This document shows positions 23,063-31,848 of a stretch of 61,244 bases of DNA, in pieces. Below the pieces are notes generated by a model that made no database searches, was not told the DNA's origin, and worked only from the letters and a program-made list of their open reading frames with translations. The stretch is from Elusimicrobiota bacterium (GTDB taxonomy: Bacteria > Elusimicrobiota > Elusimicrobia > UBA1565), in NCBI GenBank assembly GCA_016196755.1, contig JACPXC010000026.1, forward strand, positions 1 through 61,244, read 5' to 3'. The position numbers and the translations under genes were made by a program. Within the stretch, counting starts at the first letter, position 1, and the number at the start of each line of letters is the position of its first letter.

Positions 23063-24148
23063 ATGCGCAGCCTTGCGATTGGCGCCCTCGTCGCCCTGCT
23101 CTCTCCCGCCGTCCGCGCCGCCGTCGCCCCACTCTCGCCCGCCCTTCGCCTCGATTTCGACCAGCCCCTCGAACCGCGCGCCGGCCTGCGCTCCGCCTCC
23201 CAGGAACCCGCCCCCGCCCTCGGCAAGGACGAGCAGGGCTTCTTCACTTATAAGGTCGAGGCCTACCCGGCCCAGGGCGTCTCCTGCCCCGAGGCCGCCG
23301 CCCGCCTGGGCGCCGCGCTGGCCGAGGCCGCCGGCGTTACGGTCAGCGCCGCCATCTGCGAGAAAGCCGGCGCCGGAGGCTACGACCTGGCCATCGAATA
23401 CCGCTCGGCCGAGAAGCTGAACCTGGTCTCCACGGGCAAGGTCAACGCCGGCGCCTACGACCGCGGCGGCTACGCCTCGAAGGCGGCCTGCGAGGCCGCC
23501 CGCGCGCCTGAGGCGGCGCGTTTCGCCAAGGCCACCGGCCTCGCCCCCGTGGCCGTGTTCTGCACCCAGGGCAAGATGCCCATCGAGGGCTCCTGGACCC
23601 TCGTCATCGACGGCTTCGGCAAGCCCGAACTGCTCCCCCAGGTCGCCGGCACCTATCTCTTCGGCCAGGTGCAGGGCTTCTCGGAGTCGACCTTCCTGGC
23701 CGCGGTCCGCGCCGGCCTCGAGCGCGAGGGGCTGGACGTCTCGTTCGTGCGCGTGAAGCCCTCGATCGGCTACAGCGAGCTATCCACGCTCTATTACGCC
23801 AAGTCCCGCGTCCGCCTCCAGGGCACGGAGCTGGCCAAGCTCAACACCGCCGCCCAGTGCGCCGAGCAGCTGGCCGCGGCCCGGACGGCCCTGTCCGGCA
23901 GCCGCGAGCCGGTGGTGTCCTTCTGCCAGCGCACGGCGGTCGGGATGCCCTACGAGGTGGCCCTCATCAACGCCGGCACCCCGGCGCCCAAAGCCAGCGC
24001 GGGCTACGAGACCCACGCCAGCTACGCGGCCTGCATGGCGGGCCGCGGCCGCATGGAAGACTACTACCGCGGCCTCGGCAAGACCGTCCTCGGCAGCGTC
24101 TGCAGCTGGTCCGAGAGCGCCTGGCGCGTCGTGGTGCTCCAGCCCTAG
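23063..24148 (+). CDS. exported protein of unknown function
   Basis: The 361-residue protein has a signal peptide (MRSLAIGALVALLSPAVRA) and a Cys-containing body. Cysteines occur about once per repeat-like unit (VSCPEAAARLGAALAEAAGV, KAACEAARAPEAARF, AAQCAEQLAAARTAL, ASYAACMAGRGRMEDY). The spacing suggests four similar segments of about 70-80 residues each with a helical x-AAC-E motif followed by a strand ending in C. Disulfides are plausible. It precedes the papain-like protease by four bases and may be processed with or protect it; no family recognised. Confidence 0.75.
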   Translation: MRSLAIGALVALLSPAVRAAVAPLSPALRLDFDQPLEPRAGLRSASQEPAPALGKDEQGFFTYKVEAYPAQGVSCPEAAARLGAALAEAAGVTVSAAICEKAGAGGYDLAIEYRSAEKLNLVSTGKVNAGAYDRGGYASKAACEAARAPEAARFAKATGLAPVAVFCTQGKMPIEGSWTLVIDGFGKPELLPQVAGTYLFGQVQGFSESTFLAAVRAGLEREGLDVSFVRVKPSIGYSELSTLYYAKSRVRLQGTELAKLNTAAQCAEQLAAARTALSGSREPVVSFCQRTAVGMPYEVALINAGTPAPKASAGYETHASYAACMAGRGRMEDYYRGLGKTVLGSVCSWSESAWRVVVLQP

Positions 24149-24152
24149 GCTC

Positions 24153-25154
24153 ATGCGGGGGCTGGCCGCTCTCCTGCTCGCGTCAGCCGCGGCGTCCGTG
24201 GCCGCCCACGAGACGGCGCTCGGCTCCCTGCGGCGCTTCGAGGCCGCGCCCTTCCCGGTGCCGCCGATCGGCATCGCCGGCCCGCCCATCCCGGCCCTGC
24301 GCGGGACGCCGGGCGACCCTGGAATCGACCTCTCGGGACAGTTCCCCACCGCGTCGCGCGACCAGCACGACGTGGGCTCCTGCCACACCTTCACCGCCGT
24401 GGGCCTGCTCGAGGCGGCCTACTATCGACGCACCGGCGAGCATGCGCGCTTCTCCGAGGCCGACCTATACCTGCGCTACCGCCTCATGACCGGCAGCGCC
24501 TACGACGCCTGGGTCTGGATGAAGAAGCCGGAGCTCGCCGAGGGCGGCATGGTCAAGGGAGACATCGAGGCCGCCCTGCGCTACGGCGTGGCCACGACCC
24601 CGCAGTACGAGGACTTCCTCGAGCGCTACCGCCGCTACCGGGAGGCCGAGCAGCGCACCATGGCCGACATCGAGCGCCGGCGCGCGCTCGACCCATGGTA
24701 CGTGCGGCTCCTCTACGATCCGCGCCGCCACTGGCAGCGGCTCCAGCAGGACCCCGCGGCCCAGCGCATGCTGCAGGACTACCTCATCGGCAGCGACCCC
24801 GCTCTCGAGCGCGAGCGCGAGGAGAACCGCCGTAAGCTCGCCGGCCTGAGCGTCGACCGCCGTTTCTACGTGACCTTGCCGAGCTCGCTCGACGCTCCGG
24901 CCGACGCCTGCCGCCGCGACGGCAAGCCAAGCACGGATTTCGTCATGAGCGAGCTGCGCGCGGGGCGGCCGGTGGGGGTCAGCTACTTCACCGACAAGAA
25001 GTGGGGCAGCCACGTGCTCATCATCAAGGGCTACCGCCTCGACGAGTCCGGCGCCGTCGTATTCACGACCCGCAACTCCTGGGGCGCCTCCGGGAACTTC
25101 GACCTGCAGACCTCGGACATGTGCAAGGTGCACCAGGTCGCCAGCGTGCGCTGA
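24153..25154 (+). CDS. exported papain-like (C1A) cysteine peptidase
   Basis: The 333-residue protein has a signal peptide (MRGLAALLLASAAASVAA) and papain-family landmarks: SRDQHDVGSCHTFTAVGLLEA with oxyanion Gln and catalytic Cys (about residue 75), GSHVLIIKGYRLDE with the catalytic His, and TRNSWGASGNFDL with the Asn and following Ser-Trp. A helical insertion of about 100 residues (YREAEQRTMADIERRRALDP and beyond) separates the two halves. It is likely active in the periplasm or outside. It forms a two-gene unit with the Cys-rich exported protein at 23063; a decayed paralogue lies at 21210. Confidence 0.88.
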   Translation: MRGLAALLLASAAASVAAHETALGSLRRFEAAPFPVPPIGIAGPPIPALRGTPGDPGIDLSGQFPTASRDQHDVGSCHTFTAVGLLEAAYYRRTGEHARFSEADLYLRYRLMTGSAYDAWVWMKKPELAEGGMVKGDIEAALRYGVATTPQYEDFLERYRRYREAEQRTMADIERRRALDPWYVRLLYDPRRHWQRLQQDPAAQRMLQDYLIGSDPALEREREENRRKLAGLSVDRRFYVTLPSSLDAPADACRRDGKPSTDFVMSELRAGRPVGVSYFTDKKWGSHVLIIKGYRLDESGAVVFTTRNSWGASGNFDLQTSDMCKVHQVASVR

Positions 25155-25157
25155 GGG

Positions 25158-27665
25158 CTAGCCGCGGCGCCGGTCGACGACGCGGACGAGCTTCCCGGTG
25201 CGCGGCTGGCGCGGCAGCGCCCCCGGCGCGACGACCTCCAGCTCCAGGGGCGCCAACCAGCCGCGCTCCAGGGAGTCGCGCAGCTCGAACGCCGAGCGCA
25301 TGAGCGCCGCGCGCAGGCGTTCGGCCAGCGCCTCAGCCGGCGCCGGGCCGCGGCCGCGCTCGACGCGCAGGGTCAGCCGGTCCCGTCCGCCCGGCGAGTC
25401 CACGACGGCCTGATAGAAGAGGCTCAGGCCCCGCACCGCCGCCACGGCGCGCGAGACGTCGCCCAGGTCGAGGTGGGCGCCCCCGACGTTGACGCGGTCG
25501 TCGCAGCGCCCCAAGAGCTCGAAGAGCGGGGACGGGTCGCCGCAGGGACAGGGCCGCCCCAGCCAGCGCCCGCGGTCGCCGGTCCGGTAGCGGATGACCG
25601 GCATCAAGCGCCGCAGGAGGTTCGTCGCCACGAGCTCGCCGGCGACGATCTCCAGTTTCTGGAGGCCCTCGGCGGCGTGGTGGACCGAGCCCCGGCAGCG
25701 CGGGCACTGGGTGCCGATGAGGCCCGCGTCGACGCTGGCGTAGCCGGCCGAGCGCACGAGCCTCACGCCCAGAGCGCTCCGCCAGGCGCGCGCCATCTCG
25801 GCGGTGACGTGCTCGCCGCCGTAGAAGACCTTAGAGACCCGCAAGCCGCGCGCCGACTCCTGGCGGGCCAGCTCGAGGATCGTGGATGGCAGGCCGATGA
25901 TGACGTTGGCCTTGAAGCGCCGCACCGCCTCGAGGGCCGCGGATGGGTCCGAGGTCCCGGCGATGGGCAGGTGGAGGACGTCCGAGGAGCCCAAGGCTCC
26001 CGCGACGGCGAGGAACGAGGACCACAAGCTGCCCGCCGCGAACAGGTTAGCCACCACGTCGCCCGGCTCGAGGCCCCCGCGGCGCAGCCCCCGGCCGAGC
26101 CAAGCGCAGGTGGCGTCGAACTCGCGCTGGGTGTAGAGGGAGAACTTGGGACGCCCGGTCGAGCCGCCGCTGGCGAAGAGCACGCGGCCCTCGCCGTCCC
26201 CGGCGCGGGTCAGGAGCGCCCGCGAGCGCGGCGGAGAGTGCTTGTAGAGGTCCTCCTTGTCGAGCAAGGGGACTCCGGCGAGGCCGCGCGGCGCGCGGGG
26301 AAGCCGCCGCCGATAGAACGGCGACTCCGCGGCGGCCTGTCCCAGCAGCGAACGCAGGCCGGCGGCGGCGCCGGGCGCCTTGGCGACCATGCGCGTCAGC
26401 TCGCGCAGCGGGTAGCGCCCGTCATGCGGCTCCCCGGCCGAGCTCTCCAGCATGCGGCCCAGCTCGGGAGTCCGGCTCGCCCCGGCGGCCGCAAGCGCCG
26501 CGGAGTAGTCCTCGCGCTCCCGGGGGCCGACGAGCAGGCCCGCGCTCTGTAGATAGGCCGCGGCGGGCTCGACCTGCGCGCGGAGACCCTCGAGCCCGCG
26601 GTAGGACGAGACCTGGATGTAGCGGTTGAGCGGCGAGGCGCGCAAGGCCCCGTCGCGCCGCCAGGCCACCGTCCAGCCGGCTCCCGCCAGCAGGCGGCCG
26701 CGGCCCTCAAGCTCGGCGGCCAACGCGCGGTGGCGCTCCGCGGCGCGGTCGGCGGCGGCGTCGGCCGGAAGCCTGCCGGGCGGCACCTCCCGGTCCAGCC
26801 GCGCGAGTTCGGCAGCCAGCGCGCCCAGCAGCTCCTCGGGGTCGTCGTCCTCGACGAACAGGGTCTGCGGCGAGGCGCAGGCCGCCTGGTCCCACCAGAC
26901 GATGTCCCGGGCCGCGCGACGCGCGGCCTCGCGCGGCCCATGAAGAGCCAGCCCCGCCCGGCTGATGACGCCAAACGAGAGCTTCGGCCCGAAAGCGACG
27001 AGACGGCAGCCCGGCCCCAGCCCCTCGCGGTATGACGCCACGGCCTCCGCTCCGCCCCAAACCACGACCCCCTGCAGGCGGCGCTTGAACACGGCCGAGA
27101 CGTCCTTGCGCGCGCTGTCCCACGACACGATGGCCAGACCCGAACTCAATTCGCCGTCGCGGTCGGCGCGGCGCAGGCTCTCGGCGAAAAGCCCGGGGAA
27201 GACCGGGTCCGCCGACGAGGAGCGCAGGATCGTCACGTTGTGGGTCAGCAGGCTCATCAGCACCGAGTCGATGCAGCCCAGGAAGATGTTCCCGGCCGCC
27301 ACGTGCAGCACCGCGCCCAGCGGCAGCGTCCGGCCCTCATCGAGGGCCTCCTCGCCGCCCAGTTCCTCGCGCAGCCGCCGGCGCAGCGCGGTGCGCTCGA
27401 AGAGGCGCGGGAGGATGTCGAGCGTCCGCCGGACGGTCTCGGGCGAGAAGCCTGTGACGCCCGGCATGAGCGCTTGGGCCTTGCGCCGCAGCGGCGAGGC
27501 GGGGTCGGCCCAGAGGCGCCCCGTCTCGTGGAGGACCTCGAGCGTCTTCCAGTGGCCGCGCGCCGCGGCGCGCGCCCGGCGGCGCAGCGCGTCGCGGCAG
27601 AGCGCCTCGGCCGCGGCCGGGCTGGGCGCCCAGACGGCCCGCCGCCCCCACAGGAAGGCGCTCAC
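25158..27665 (-). CDS. LuxC acyl-CoA reductase fused to a PaaK/CapK-type adenylate-forming domain
   Basis: The 835-residue protein starts at GTG (27665) overlapping the LuxE stop. Residues 1-400 are LuxC-like: LPLGAVLHVAAGNIFLGC and WWDQAACASPQTLFVED with Cys263 at the position of the thioester-forming cysteine. Residues about 425-835 are a phenylacetate-CoA-ligase-like domain: FYRRRLP, FASGGSTGRPKF (P-loop), FYGGEHVT, YRTGDRGRWLGRPCPCG, and RVNVGGAHLD. LuxC reduces acyl groups to aldehyde; PaaK-type domains activate carboxylates. I know these as separate proteins; one chain is unusual. It is the third gene of the GNAT-LuxE-LuxC operon. Confidence 0.85.
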   Translation of the reverse strand: MSAFLWGRRAVWAPSPAAAEALCRDALRRRARAAARGHWKTLEVLHETGRLWADPASPLRRKAQALMPGVTGFSPETVRRTLDILPRLFERTALRRRLREELGGEEALDEGRTLPLGAVLHVAAGNIFLGCIDSVLMSLLTHNVTILRSSSADPVFPGLFAESLRRADRDGELSSGLAIVSWDSARKDVSAVFKRRLQGVVVWGGAEAVASYREGLGPGCRLVAFGPKLSFGVISRAGLALHGPREAARRAARDIVWWDQAACASPQTLFVEDDDPEELLGALAAELARLDREVPPGRLPADAAADRAAERHRALAAELEGRGRLLAGAGWTVAWRRDGALRASPLNRYIQVSSYRGLEGLRAQVEPAAAYLQSAGLLVGPREREDYSAALAAAGASRTPELGRMLESSAGEPHDGRYPLRELTRMVAKAPGAAAGLRSLLGQAAAESPFYRRRLPRAPRGLAGVPLLDKEDLYKHSPPRSRALLTRAGDGEGRVLFASGGSTGRPKFSLYTQREFDATCAWLGRGLRRGGLEPGDVVANLFAAGSLWSSFLAVAGALGSSDVLHLPIAGTSDPSAALEAVRRFKANVIIGLPSTILELARQESARGLRVSKVFYGGEHVTAEMARAWRSALGVRLVRSAGYASVDAGLIGTQCPRCRGSVHHAAEGLQKLEIVAGELVATNLLRRLMPVIRYRTGDRGRWLGRPCPCGDPSPLFELLGRCDDRVNVGGAHLDLGDVSRAVAAVRGLSLFYQAVVDSPGGRDRLTLRVERGRGPAPAEALAERLRAALMRSAFELRDSLERGWLAPLELEVVAPGALPRQPRTGKLVRVVDRRRG

Positions 27666-28780
27666 GCCGCCCTCAGGAGCTCGGCCGCGGTGACCGCGCA
27701 GCCCTTGGCCGGAGCGGTGCCGGCTCGTCCGAGCAGCTCCAGCGTCCGGCCGGGCGTGCCGCAGCGGCAGAGCGGGCGCGTCAGACCCCAGTCGGAGGCC
27801 AGGACCGAAAACGACGGATAGCTGGTCAGATAGGGCGTGACCAGTTGGAGCAGCCCCTTGCGTCCATGCGGCAGGGACTTCAGGGTCCAGGGGTCGCGTA
27901 CGATGACTCGTGCGTAGTCGGGCACGTGCATGCGGCCCAGGCGGCACTCCACGTAGGGGATCCCATGCTCGACTAGGCCGTAGAGGTCGCGGATGTTGGC
28001 GCGCGGGATGCCGAGCCAAGACGAGACCTCCGCGTAGAACTCGACCTTGGGGATGGCGTCGCCGGCATGGCCTTTCCAGCCCCCGCCGCTGAGCACCCAG
28101 CTCTCCGGCCCCAGGCGCAGGGGCGGCAGGCCGCGTTCGCGCCAGGCCCGCATGGTGAAGAGCACGTGAGCGGGAAATCCCAGGACGCGCAGCGGCAAGC
28201 CGCTGCGCGACATCCGCCCCAGGGCCGCCAGCGCGGCGTCGAGGTCAAAGCGGAACTCCCCGCCTGAGGGCCGCCGTATCGCGTAATGGACCTCGGCCTT
28301 AGCGGTGAAGGAGGTCAGCAGTTCGTCGGTGAACGCCGTGCCCAGATCCTTGGCCTGGCGAGGGTCGTAGGTCATGCAAAGGTAGTTGGCGGGCCGGCCC
28401 TCGGCGACCATGCCCAGCGCCGCGTAGACCTTCCGCGCGCTGAGCCGGACGCGGCGCAGGGAGCCTTCGTCGAGCACGATGCGGCTGCGCTGGCCGCCGG
28501 TGCCGCTGCTGGTCAAGGAGAGCGCCGGCCGGAAGGGAGGTCTCGGACGAAAGTCGTGCTCCTTGAAGACGGCGACGTGGAGGAAGGGGAGGCGCTCCAC
28601 CGCTCCCTCCGAGCGCAGCGCGGCCGGGGAAAAGCCCTCGCGGGCGTAGAGCCGGGCCAAGGCCGGGAAGCGCCGGGCCTGGAGCCGCGCGCAGTCCCGT
28701 AGGGCGGCGACGAACCGTCCGCCCCGGGAGCGCGGGAACGGCTCGGCCGCGAAGAGGGCGTCGATGGCGGAGGCGCTCAT
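27662..28780 (-). CDS. LuxE-like acyl-protein synthetase
   Basis: The 372-residue protein matches the LuxE family (Acyl-protein synthetase): LPFLHVAVFKEHDF, SLTSSGTGGQRSRIVLD (adenylate P-loop), then VLSGGGWKGHAGDAIPK, YGLVEHGIPYVEC and a C-terminal CRCGTPGRTLELLGR. LuxE activates fatty acids as acyl-AMP and passes them to LuxC. The start overlaps the GNAT stop (ATGA) and its stop overlaps the LuxC-fusion start (GTGA), so the three are translationally chained. No luxA, luxB or luxD genes are present, so light production is not implied. Confidence 0.88.
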   Translation of the reverse strand: MSASAIDALFAAEPFPRSRGGRFVAALRDCARLQARRFPALARLYAREGFSPAALRSEGAVERLPFLHVAVFKEHDFRPRPPFRPALSLTSSGTGGQRSRIVLDEGSLRRVRLSARKVYAALGMVAEGRPANYLCMTYDPRQAKDLGTAFTDELLTSFTAKAEVHYAIRRPSGGEFRFDLDAALAALGRMSRSGLPLRVLGFPAHVLFTMRAWRERGLPPLRLGPESWVLSGGGWKGHAGDAIPKVEFYAEVSSWLGIPRANIRDLYGLVEHGIPYVECRLGRMHVPDYARVIVRDPWTLKSLPHGRKGLLQLVTPYLTSYPSFSVLASDWGLTRPLCRCGTPGRTLELLGRAGTAPAKGCAVTAAELLRAA

Positions 28781-29964
28781 TCTCCCGGGAGCACGGCGCC
28801 GATGTGCTGCTCGCGCCAGAGCCGGTAGTATTCCTTGAGATAGTCGGTATAGGCGGGCTGGAGGACCAGGCCTTTGAAGTCCAGGATGCTCAACGAGCGC
28901 GACAAGACGACGTAGTCGCGCCCCCGCTCTCCCGCCGCGTCCCAGCGCATGGCGGGATAGTAGGCCGAGGGCAGAAAGCGGGCGGCCAGCGCCTGCTGCA
29001 GACGCTCGGCCTCGCCGGCCTCGACGAGCGCCTCCAAGTAGCGCACCCCCATCCCTTCCAGGCAGGCCGCCCCGTGGTCGAGCATGGCGCGCGCCTCGAG
29101 GTTGTCGGAGAACGCCCCGATGAGCACGCAGTGGCCGTCCTTGGTCGAGCGGTAGATGAAGAGCTCGGTCCTGCCGTCCGGGCTGACCAGGAGCAGGTTG
29201 GGCTCGTGGAACGGGAAGAAGTCGAACAGCAGCCGCCCTTTCACCCTCGCCTCGGCGAAGCGGCGCAGGATGAACTGCGGGGCGGAGACGACCTCGAAGG
29301 CGGTAGCCGGACCGGCGGCCTCGGGCAGGGCCGGCAGGTCCACGTACTCGGCGTCGGGGATGCCGGTCTCCCGGCGCACGATCGCGAAGAACGGCTTGAG
29401 CAGGGAAGGCAGCCGCGGGGTTCCCCGCCGCCCCGCCAAGGCCCCGGCGCCGTAATAGACGGCCAGCGTATGGGTCTCGGACTTGTGCACCTTGTGCGCG
29501 TTCGGGAAGATGCCGAGCTTCTTGAAGCCCGCCTTCTCGGCCAGCCGCTGGGGACCGAGGCTGACCGTGCGTGTCGTCGCATAGACGCTGCGCGCCGCGC
29601 GCAGGCGGTTGGCGACGATGTCGACCCCGAAGTCCAGCATGCTCCCGGCCACGTCCTGGCCGCGGAAGCCCTCGGCGACCACGGCCCCGAATACCTTCGC
29701 AAGGTGGATGGAGCGGTCGACGTGGAACAGCAGGCTGCCCACCACCTCTTCGCCGTCGCGGGCCAGGAACCAGAGGTAACGGTCGCTGGCGATGGCCGCC
29801 GCGCACTCGGCGGGGTTGTAGACCATCGAGAACGGGTAGTTCCCGCCGTAGACGAGGTGATAGAGCCAGCGGATGCGCAGCGCGTCGTCGGGGGCGGCGG
29901 GCGTGATGAGGACCCGCTTGCCGCCTTCGAGCGTAAGCTCCAGCCGATGGTCGCCGCCGGTCAC
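28777..29964 (-). CDS. GNAT-family acyltransferase of the Lux-like operon
   Basis: The protein has an N-terminal GNAT fold: RIRWLYHLVYGGNYPF, FLARDGEEVVGSLLFHVD and the acetyl-CoA loop VVAEGFRGQDVAGSMLDFGVD, then RLAEKAGFKKLGIFPN. A second domain of about 200 residues (FIYRSTKDGHCVLIGAFSDN and beyond) resembles a diverged GNAT half. The start is uncertain: GTG at 29964 is chosen because the alternative TTG at 30006 lies within TTGACA, a likely -35 for this operon. It may acylate an amine with the activated acyl group or precede it; the role is unknown. Confidence 0.72.
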   Translation of the reverse strand: MTGGDHRLELTLEGGKRVLITPAAPDDALRIRWLYHLVYGGNYPFSMVYNPAECAAAIASDRYLWFLARDGEEVVGSLLFHVDRSIHLAKVFGAVVAEGFRGQDVAGSMLDFGVDIVANRLRAARSVYATTRTVSLGPQRLAEKAGFKKLGIFPNAHKVHKSETHTLAVYYGAGALAGRRGTPRLPSLLKPFFAIVRRETGIPDAEYVDLPALPEAAGPATAFEVVSAPQFILRRFAEARVKGRLLFDFFPFHEPNLLLVSPDGRTELFIYRSTKDGHCVLIGAFSDNLEARAMLDHGAACLEGMGVRYLEALVEAGEAERLQQALAARFLPSAYYPAMRWDAAGERGRDYVVLSRSLSILDFKGLVLQPAYTDYLKEYYRLWREQHIGAVLPGE

Positions 29965-30000
29965 GCGCTTGGTTGTATCAAATCGGCTCGCTCCGGATGC

Positions 30001-30006
30001 TGTCAA
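30001..30006 (-). promoter_or_regulatory. candidate -35 of the GNAT-LuxE-LuxC operon
   Basis: Minus-strand TTGACA matches the sigma-70 -35 consensus exactly. A weaker TTTGAT follows after 18 bases, just upstream of the GTG at 29964, which would leave a very short or absent leader. Confidence 0.4.
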
Positions 30007-30018
30007 ACGAACACGGAC

Positions 30019-31848
30019 TCAATCCGCCTTGCCGCAGCGGCGCTCGAGCTCGGCCTGCTCCTCTTCGTACTCGGACCTTGCCCGCGCGCGGTCCTCATCG
30101 TCGCTCAGCTCCTGGACCGGGCGGCGGGCCGCGCGCTGCTGCTCGAACCTCTTCTGCTCGCGCGCGAAGCGTTCCTCGCCCATCGCGCGGCCTTCCCGCC
30201 GCCGGCAGCGCCGCGCCTCGCTAAATAACGACCGCGACACCGGGATCGCGCCCTCGCGGACCCACCGGCTGCCGATCTTGTACTCGTCGTGGAGCACCGC
30301 GAGGAGCTCGTCGAGCCGGGCCTCGCGCAGGGCCAGGGTCACCCGCGCGTCCTTGACCGACGCGTCGGGCTCGAAGCGGCGCCCGGTCCGCGCCGAGACC
30401 AGGTCCAGGACCCGGACCAGATCGGCGTCCTTGACCACCAGGTCGAGCGTCCGGTCCTCGGGGCGGTCGACGCTGAGATCGCTGTCAAAGACGCCCCGGC
30501 TCGTGAACGCCGCCGAGGCCTCCGGCAGGCCCTCCGGCCGGCTGACGCGGATGGCGTCGCCCTCCCAGCGGTAGCCGAGCTGGAAGAGCCCGGCCAGCTG
30601 GGCCAGGATCCGCCCGAGCGCCGCCCCCTCGTAGCGGCCCGTCACCGTGCCGGCCTTCCCCGCCGCCGCGTCGAGGCGGAAGTCGAGCCCGCTCTGGCGC
30701 CCCAGGCCGGCGAAGAGCTCCGGCATGGGAGAAGCTTTGGCGGCCAGCGTCGGCTTCTTCTCGAGGAGCGCCGCGGTCTTGCCGGCCTTCCCCTCGATCT
30801 TGGGCGCCGCCCGAGGGTCGGGGGCGAGGGCCGGCGCGGGTGCCAGCAGCCGGACCTCCTTCTTATGATGGCGGCGCGCGAGCTCGACGGCGCCGTCGGG
30901 GCGGCGGAGATGGCCGATCCCGTGCAGGTCGTGGAGGACGGCCAGATAGTCGCGCACAGCCGCCCCTCCGAAGGCGATCGACAGGCGCTCCCCCGCCAGG
31001 GCGGGGTCGAGCTCGAAGCGCAGCCCGGTCTTCGTCGACAGGCGGCCGGCGACCTCCGCGATGTCGGCGTCGAGGAAACCGGGGAAGAGCGGCTTGTCCA
31101 AGGGGTCCGCGGGCCCGGCCGGCTTGGCCGGCACGGCCTTCATCTTGCTCGATATCGACATGCCCATGCCGTTGGCCCCGAGTTCCGGCGCCTCGGCCCA
31201 GAGGACCCCCTTCTCCCAGCGGTAGGCGACGTCGAAGCTGCCCTGGATGTCCCACAGGAGCTTTCCGACCGGATAGTCGACCATCTCCCCGTCCATCTGC
31301 CGCTTGGGCTTGGCCAGGGACGTGCCGATCCGGACCGAGAAGCCCTTGAGGCGCCCCGCCTCCTCGATGACGGCGGCGGGCGGCGTGCCCTCGGCCTTGA
31401 TCGAGACCGTTTCCCGGAGCCGCTTGCGGAAGCCGTCGTCGATCCCGTCCACGTTCAGGTCGTGCTCCCAGAACGGCCGGCGGCTGACGCGGATCGCCCC
31501 GTCTTCCCAACGGTAGGCGATGTCGTTCCAGCGCGCGAGCCAGAGCAGGAACTTCCCCAACGGCATGCCGAGCGCATGGGAGGAGTCATGCTCCCGGGAC
31601 AGGTCCACGTCCTTGTCGAAGACGAAGCGCAGCCCGTGGGTCTTCTCCATGCTGTCGAACACGCCGCGGAACGTCGTCTTGTCGGCGACGCCGTCGTACT
31701 TCGCGTCTAGGAGCTTGGCCGCGGCGCCGCCCTGTCCCTCGATCTTGAGGCGCTTGCGCCAGCCGTCCGGGCTGCGGAAGTCGTCATCGGCGCGCGCCGG
31801 CGCCGCCACGGCACACAGCAGGGACAGCAATAGGGTCAGCATCCTCAC
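30019..31848 (-). CDS. exported protein with five STN/secretin-N-like repeats
   Basis: The 609-residue protein has a signal peptide (MRMLTLLLSLLCAVAAPARA) and five related segments of about 60-75 residues at roughly 60-125, 148-212, 265-330, 375-440 and 475-540. Each reads like an STN domain: GLRFVFDKDVDL...ALGMPLGKFLLWLARWNDIAYRW, GLRFELDPALAG, GLDFRLDAAAGK, GRRFEPDASVKD. A basic, Glu/Arg-rich coiled tail (30019-30230) ends the protein. STN domains occur in secretins, TonB receptors and FecR-type signal proteins. The GTG start overlaps the anti-sigma-like stop, so it belongs to the ECF operon. Confidence 0.75.
   Translation of the reverse strand: MRMLTLLLSLLCAVAAPARADDDFRSPDGWRKRLKIEGQGGAAAKLLDAKYDGVADKTTFRGVFDSMEKTHGLRFVFDKDVDLSREHDSSHALGMPLGKFLLWLARWNDIAYRWEDGAIRVSRRPFWEHDLNVDGIDDGFRKRLRETVSIKAEGTPPAAVIEEAGRLKGFSVRIGTSLAKPKRQMDGEMVDYPVGKLLWDIQGSFDVAYRWEKGVLWAEAPELGANGMGMSISSKMKAVPAKPAGPADPLDKPLFPGFLDADIAEVAGRLSTKTGLRFELDPALAGERLSIAFGGAAVRDYLAVLHDLHGIGHLRRPDGAVELARRHHKKEVRLLAPAPALAPDPRAAPKIEGKAGKTAALLEKKPTLAAKASPMPELFAGLGRQSGLDFRLDAAAGKAGTVTGRYEGAALGRILAQLAGLFQLGYRWEGDAIRVSRPEGLPEASAAFTSRGVFDSDLSVDRPEDRTLDLVVKDADLVRVLDLVSARTGRRFEPDASVKDARVTLALREARLDELLAVLHDEYKIGSRWVREGAIPVSRSLFSEARRCRRREGRAMGEERFAREQKRFEQQRAARRPVQELSDDEDRARARSEYEEEQAELERRCGKAD

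Noticed and set aside
27662-29806. A long frame joining the GNAT and LuxE regions into one protein
   Set aside because: The N-terminal part is an out-of-frame shadow; true GNAT and LuxE frames overlap as ATGA at 28777-28780.
25158-30006. A bioluminescence (lux) operon
   Set aside because: No luxA/luxB/luxD homologues; LuxC and LuxE families also occur in non-luminous lipid pathways.
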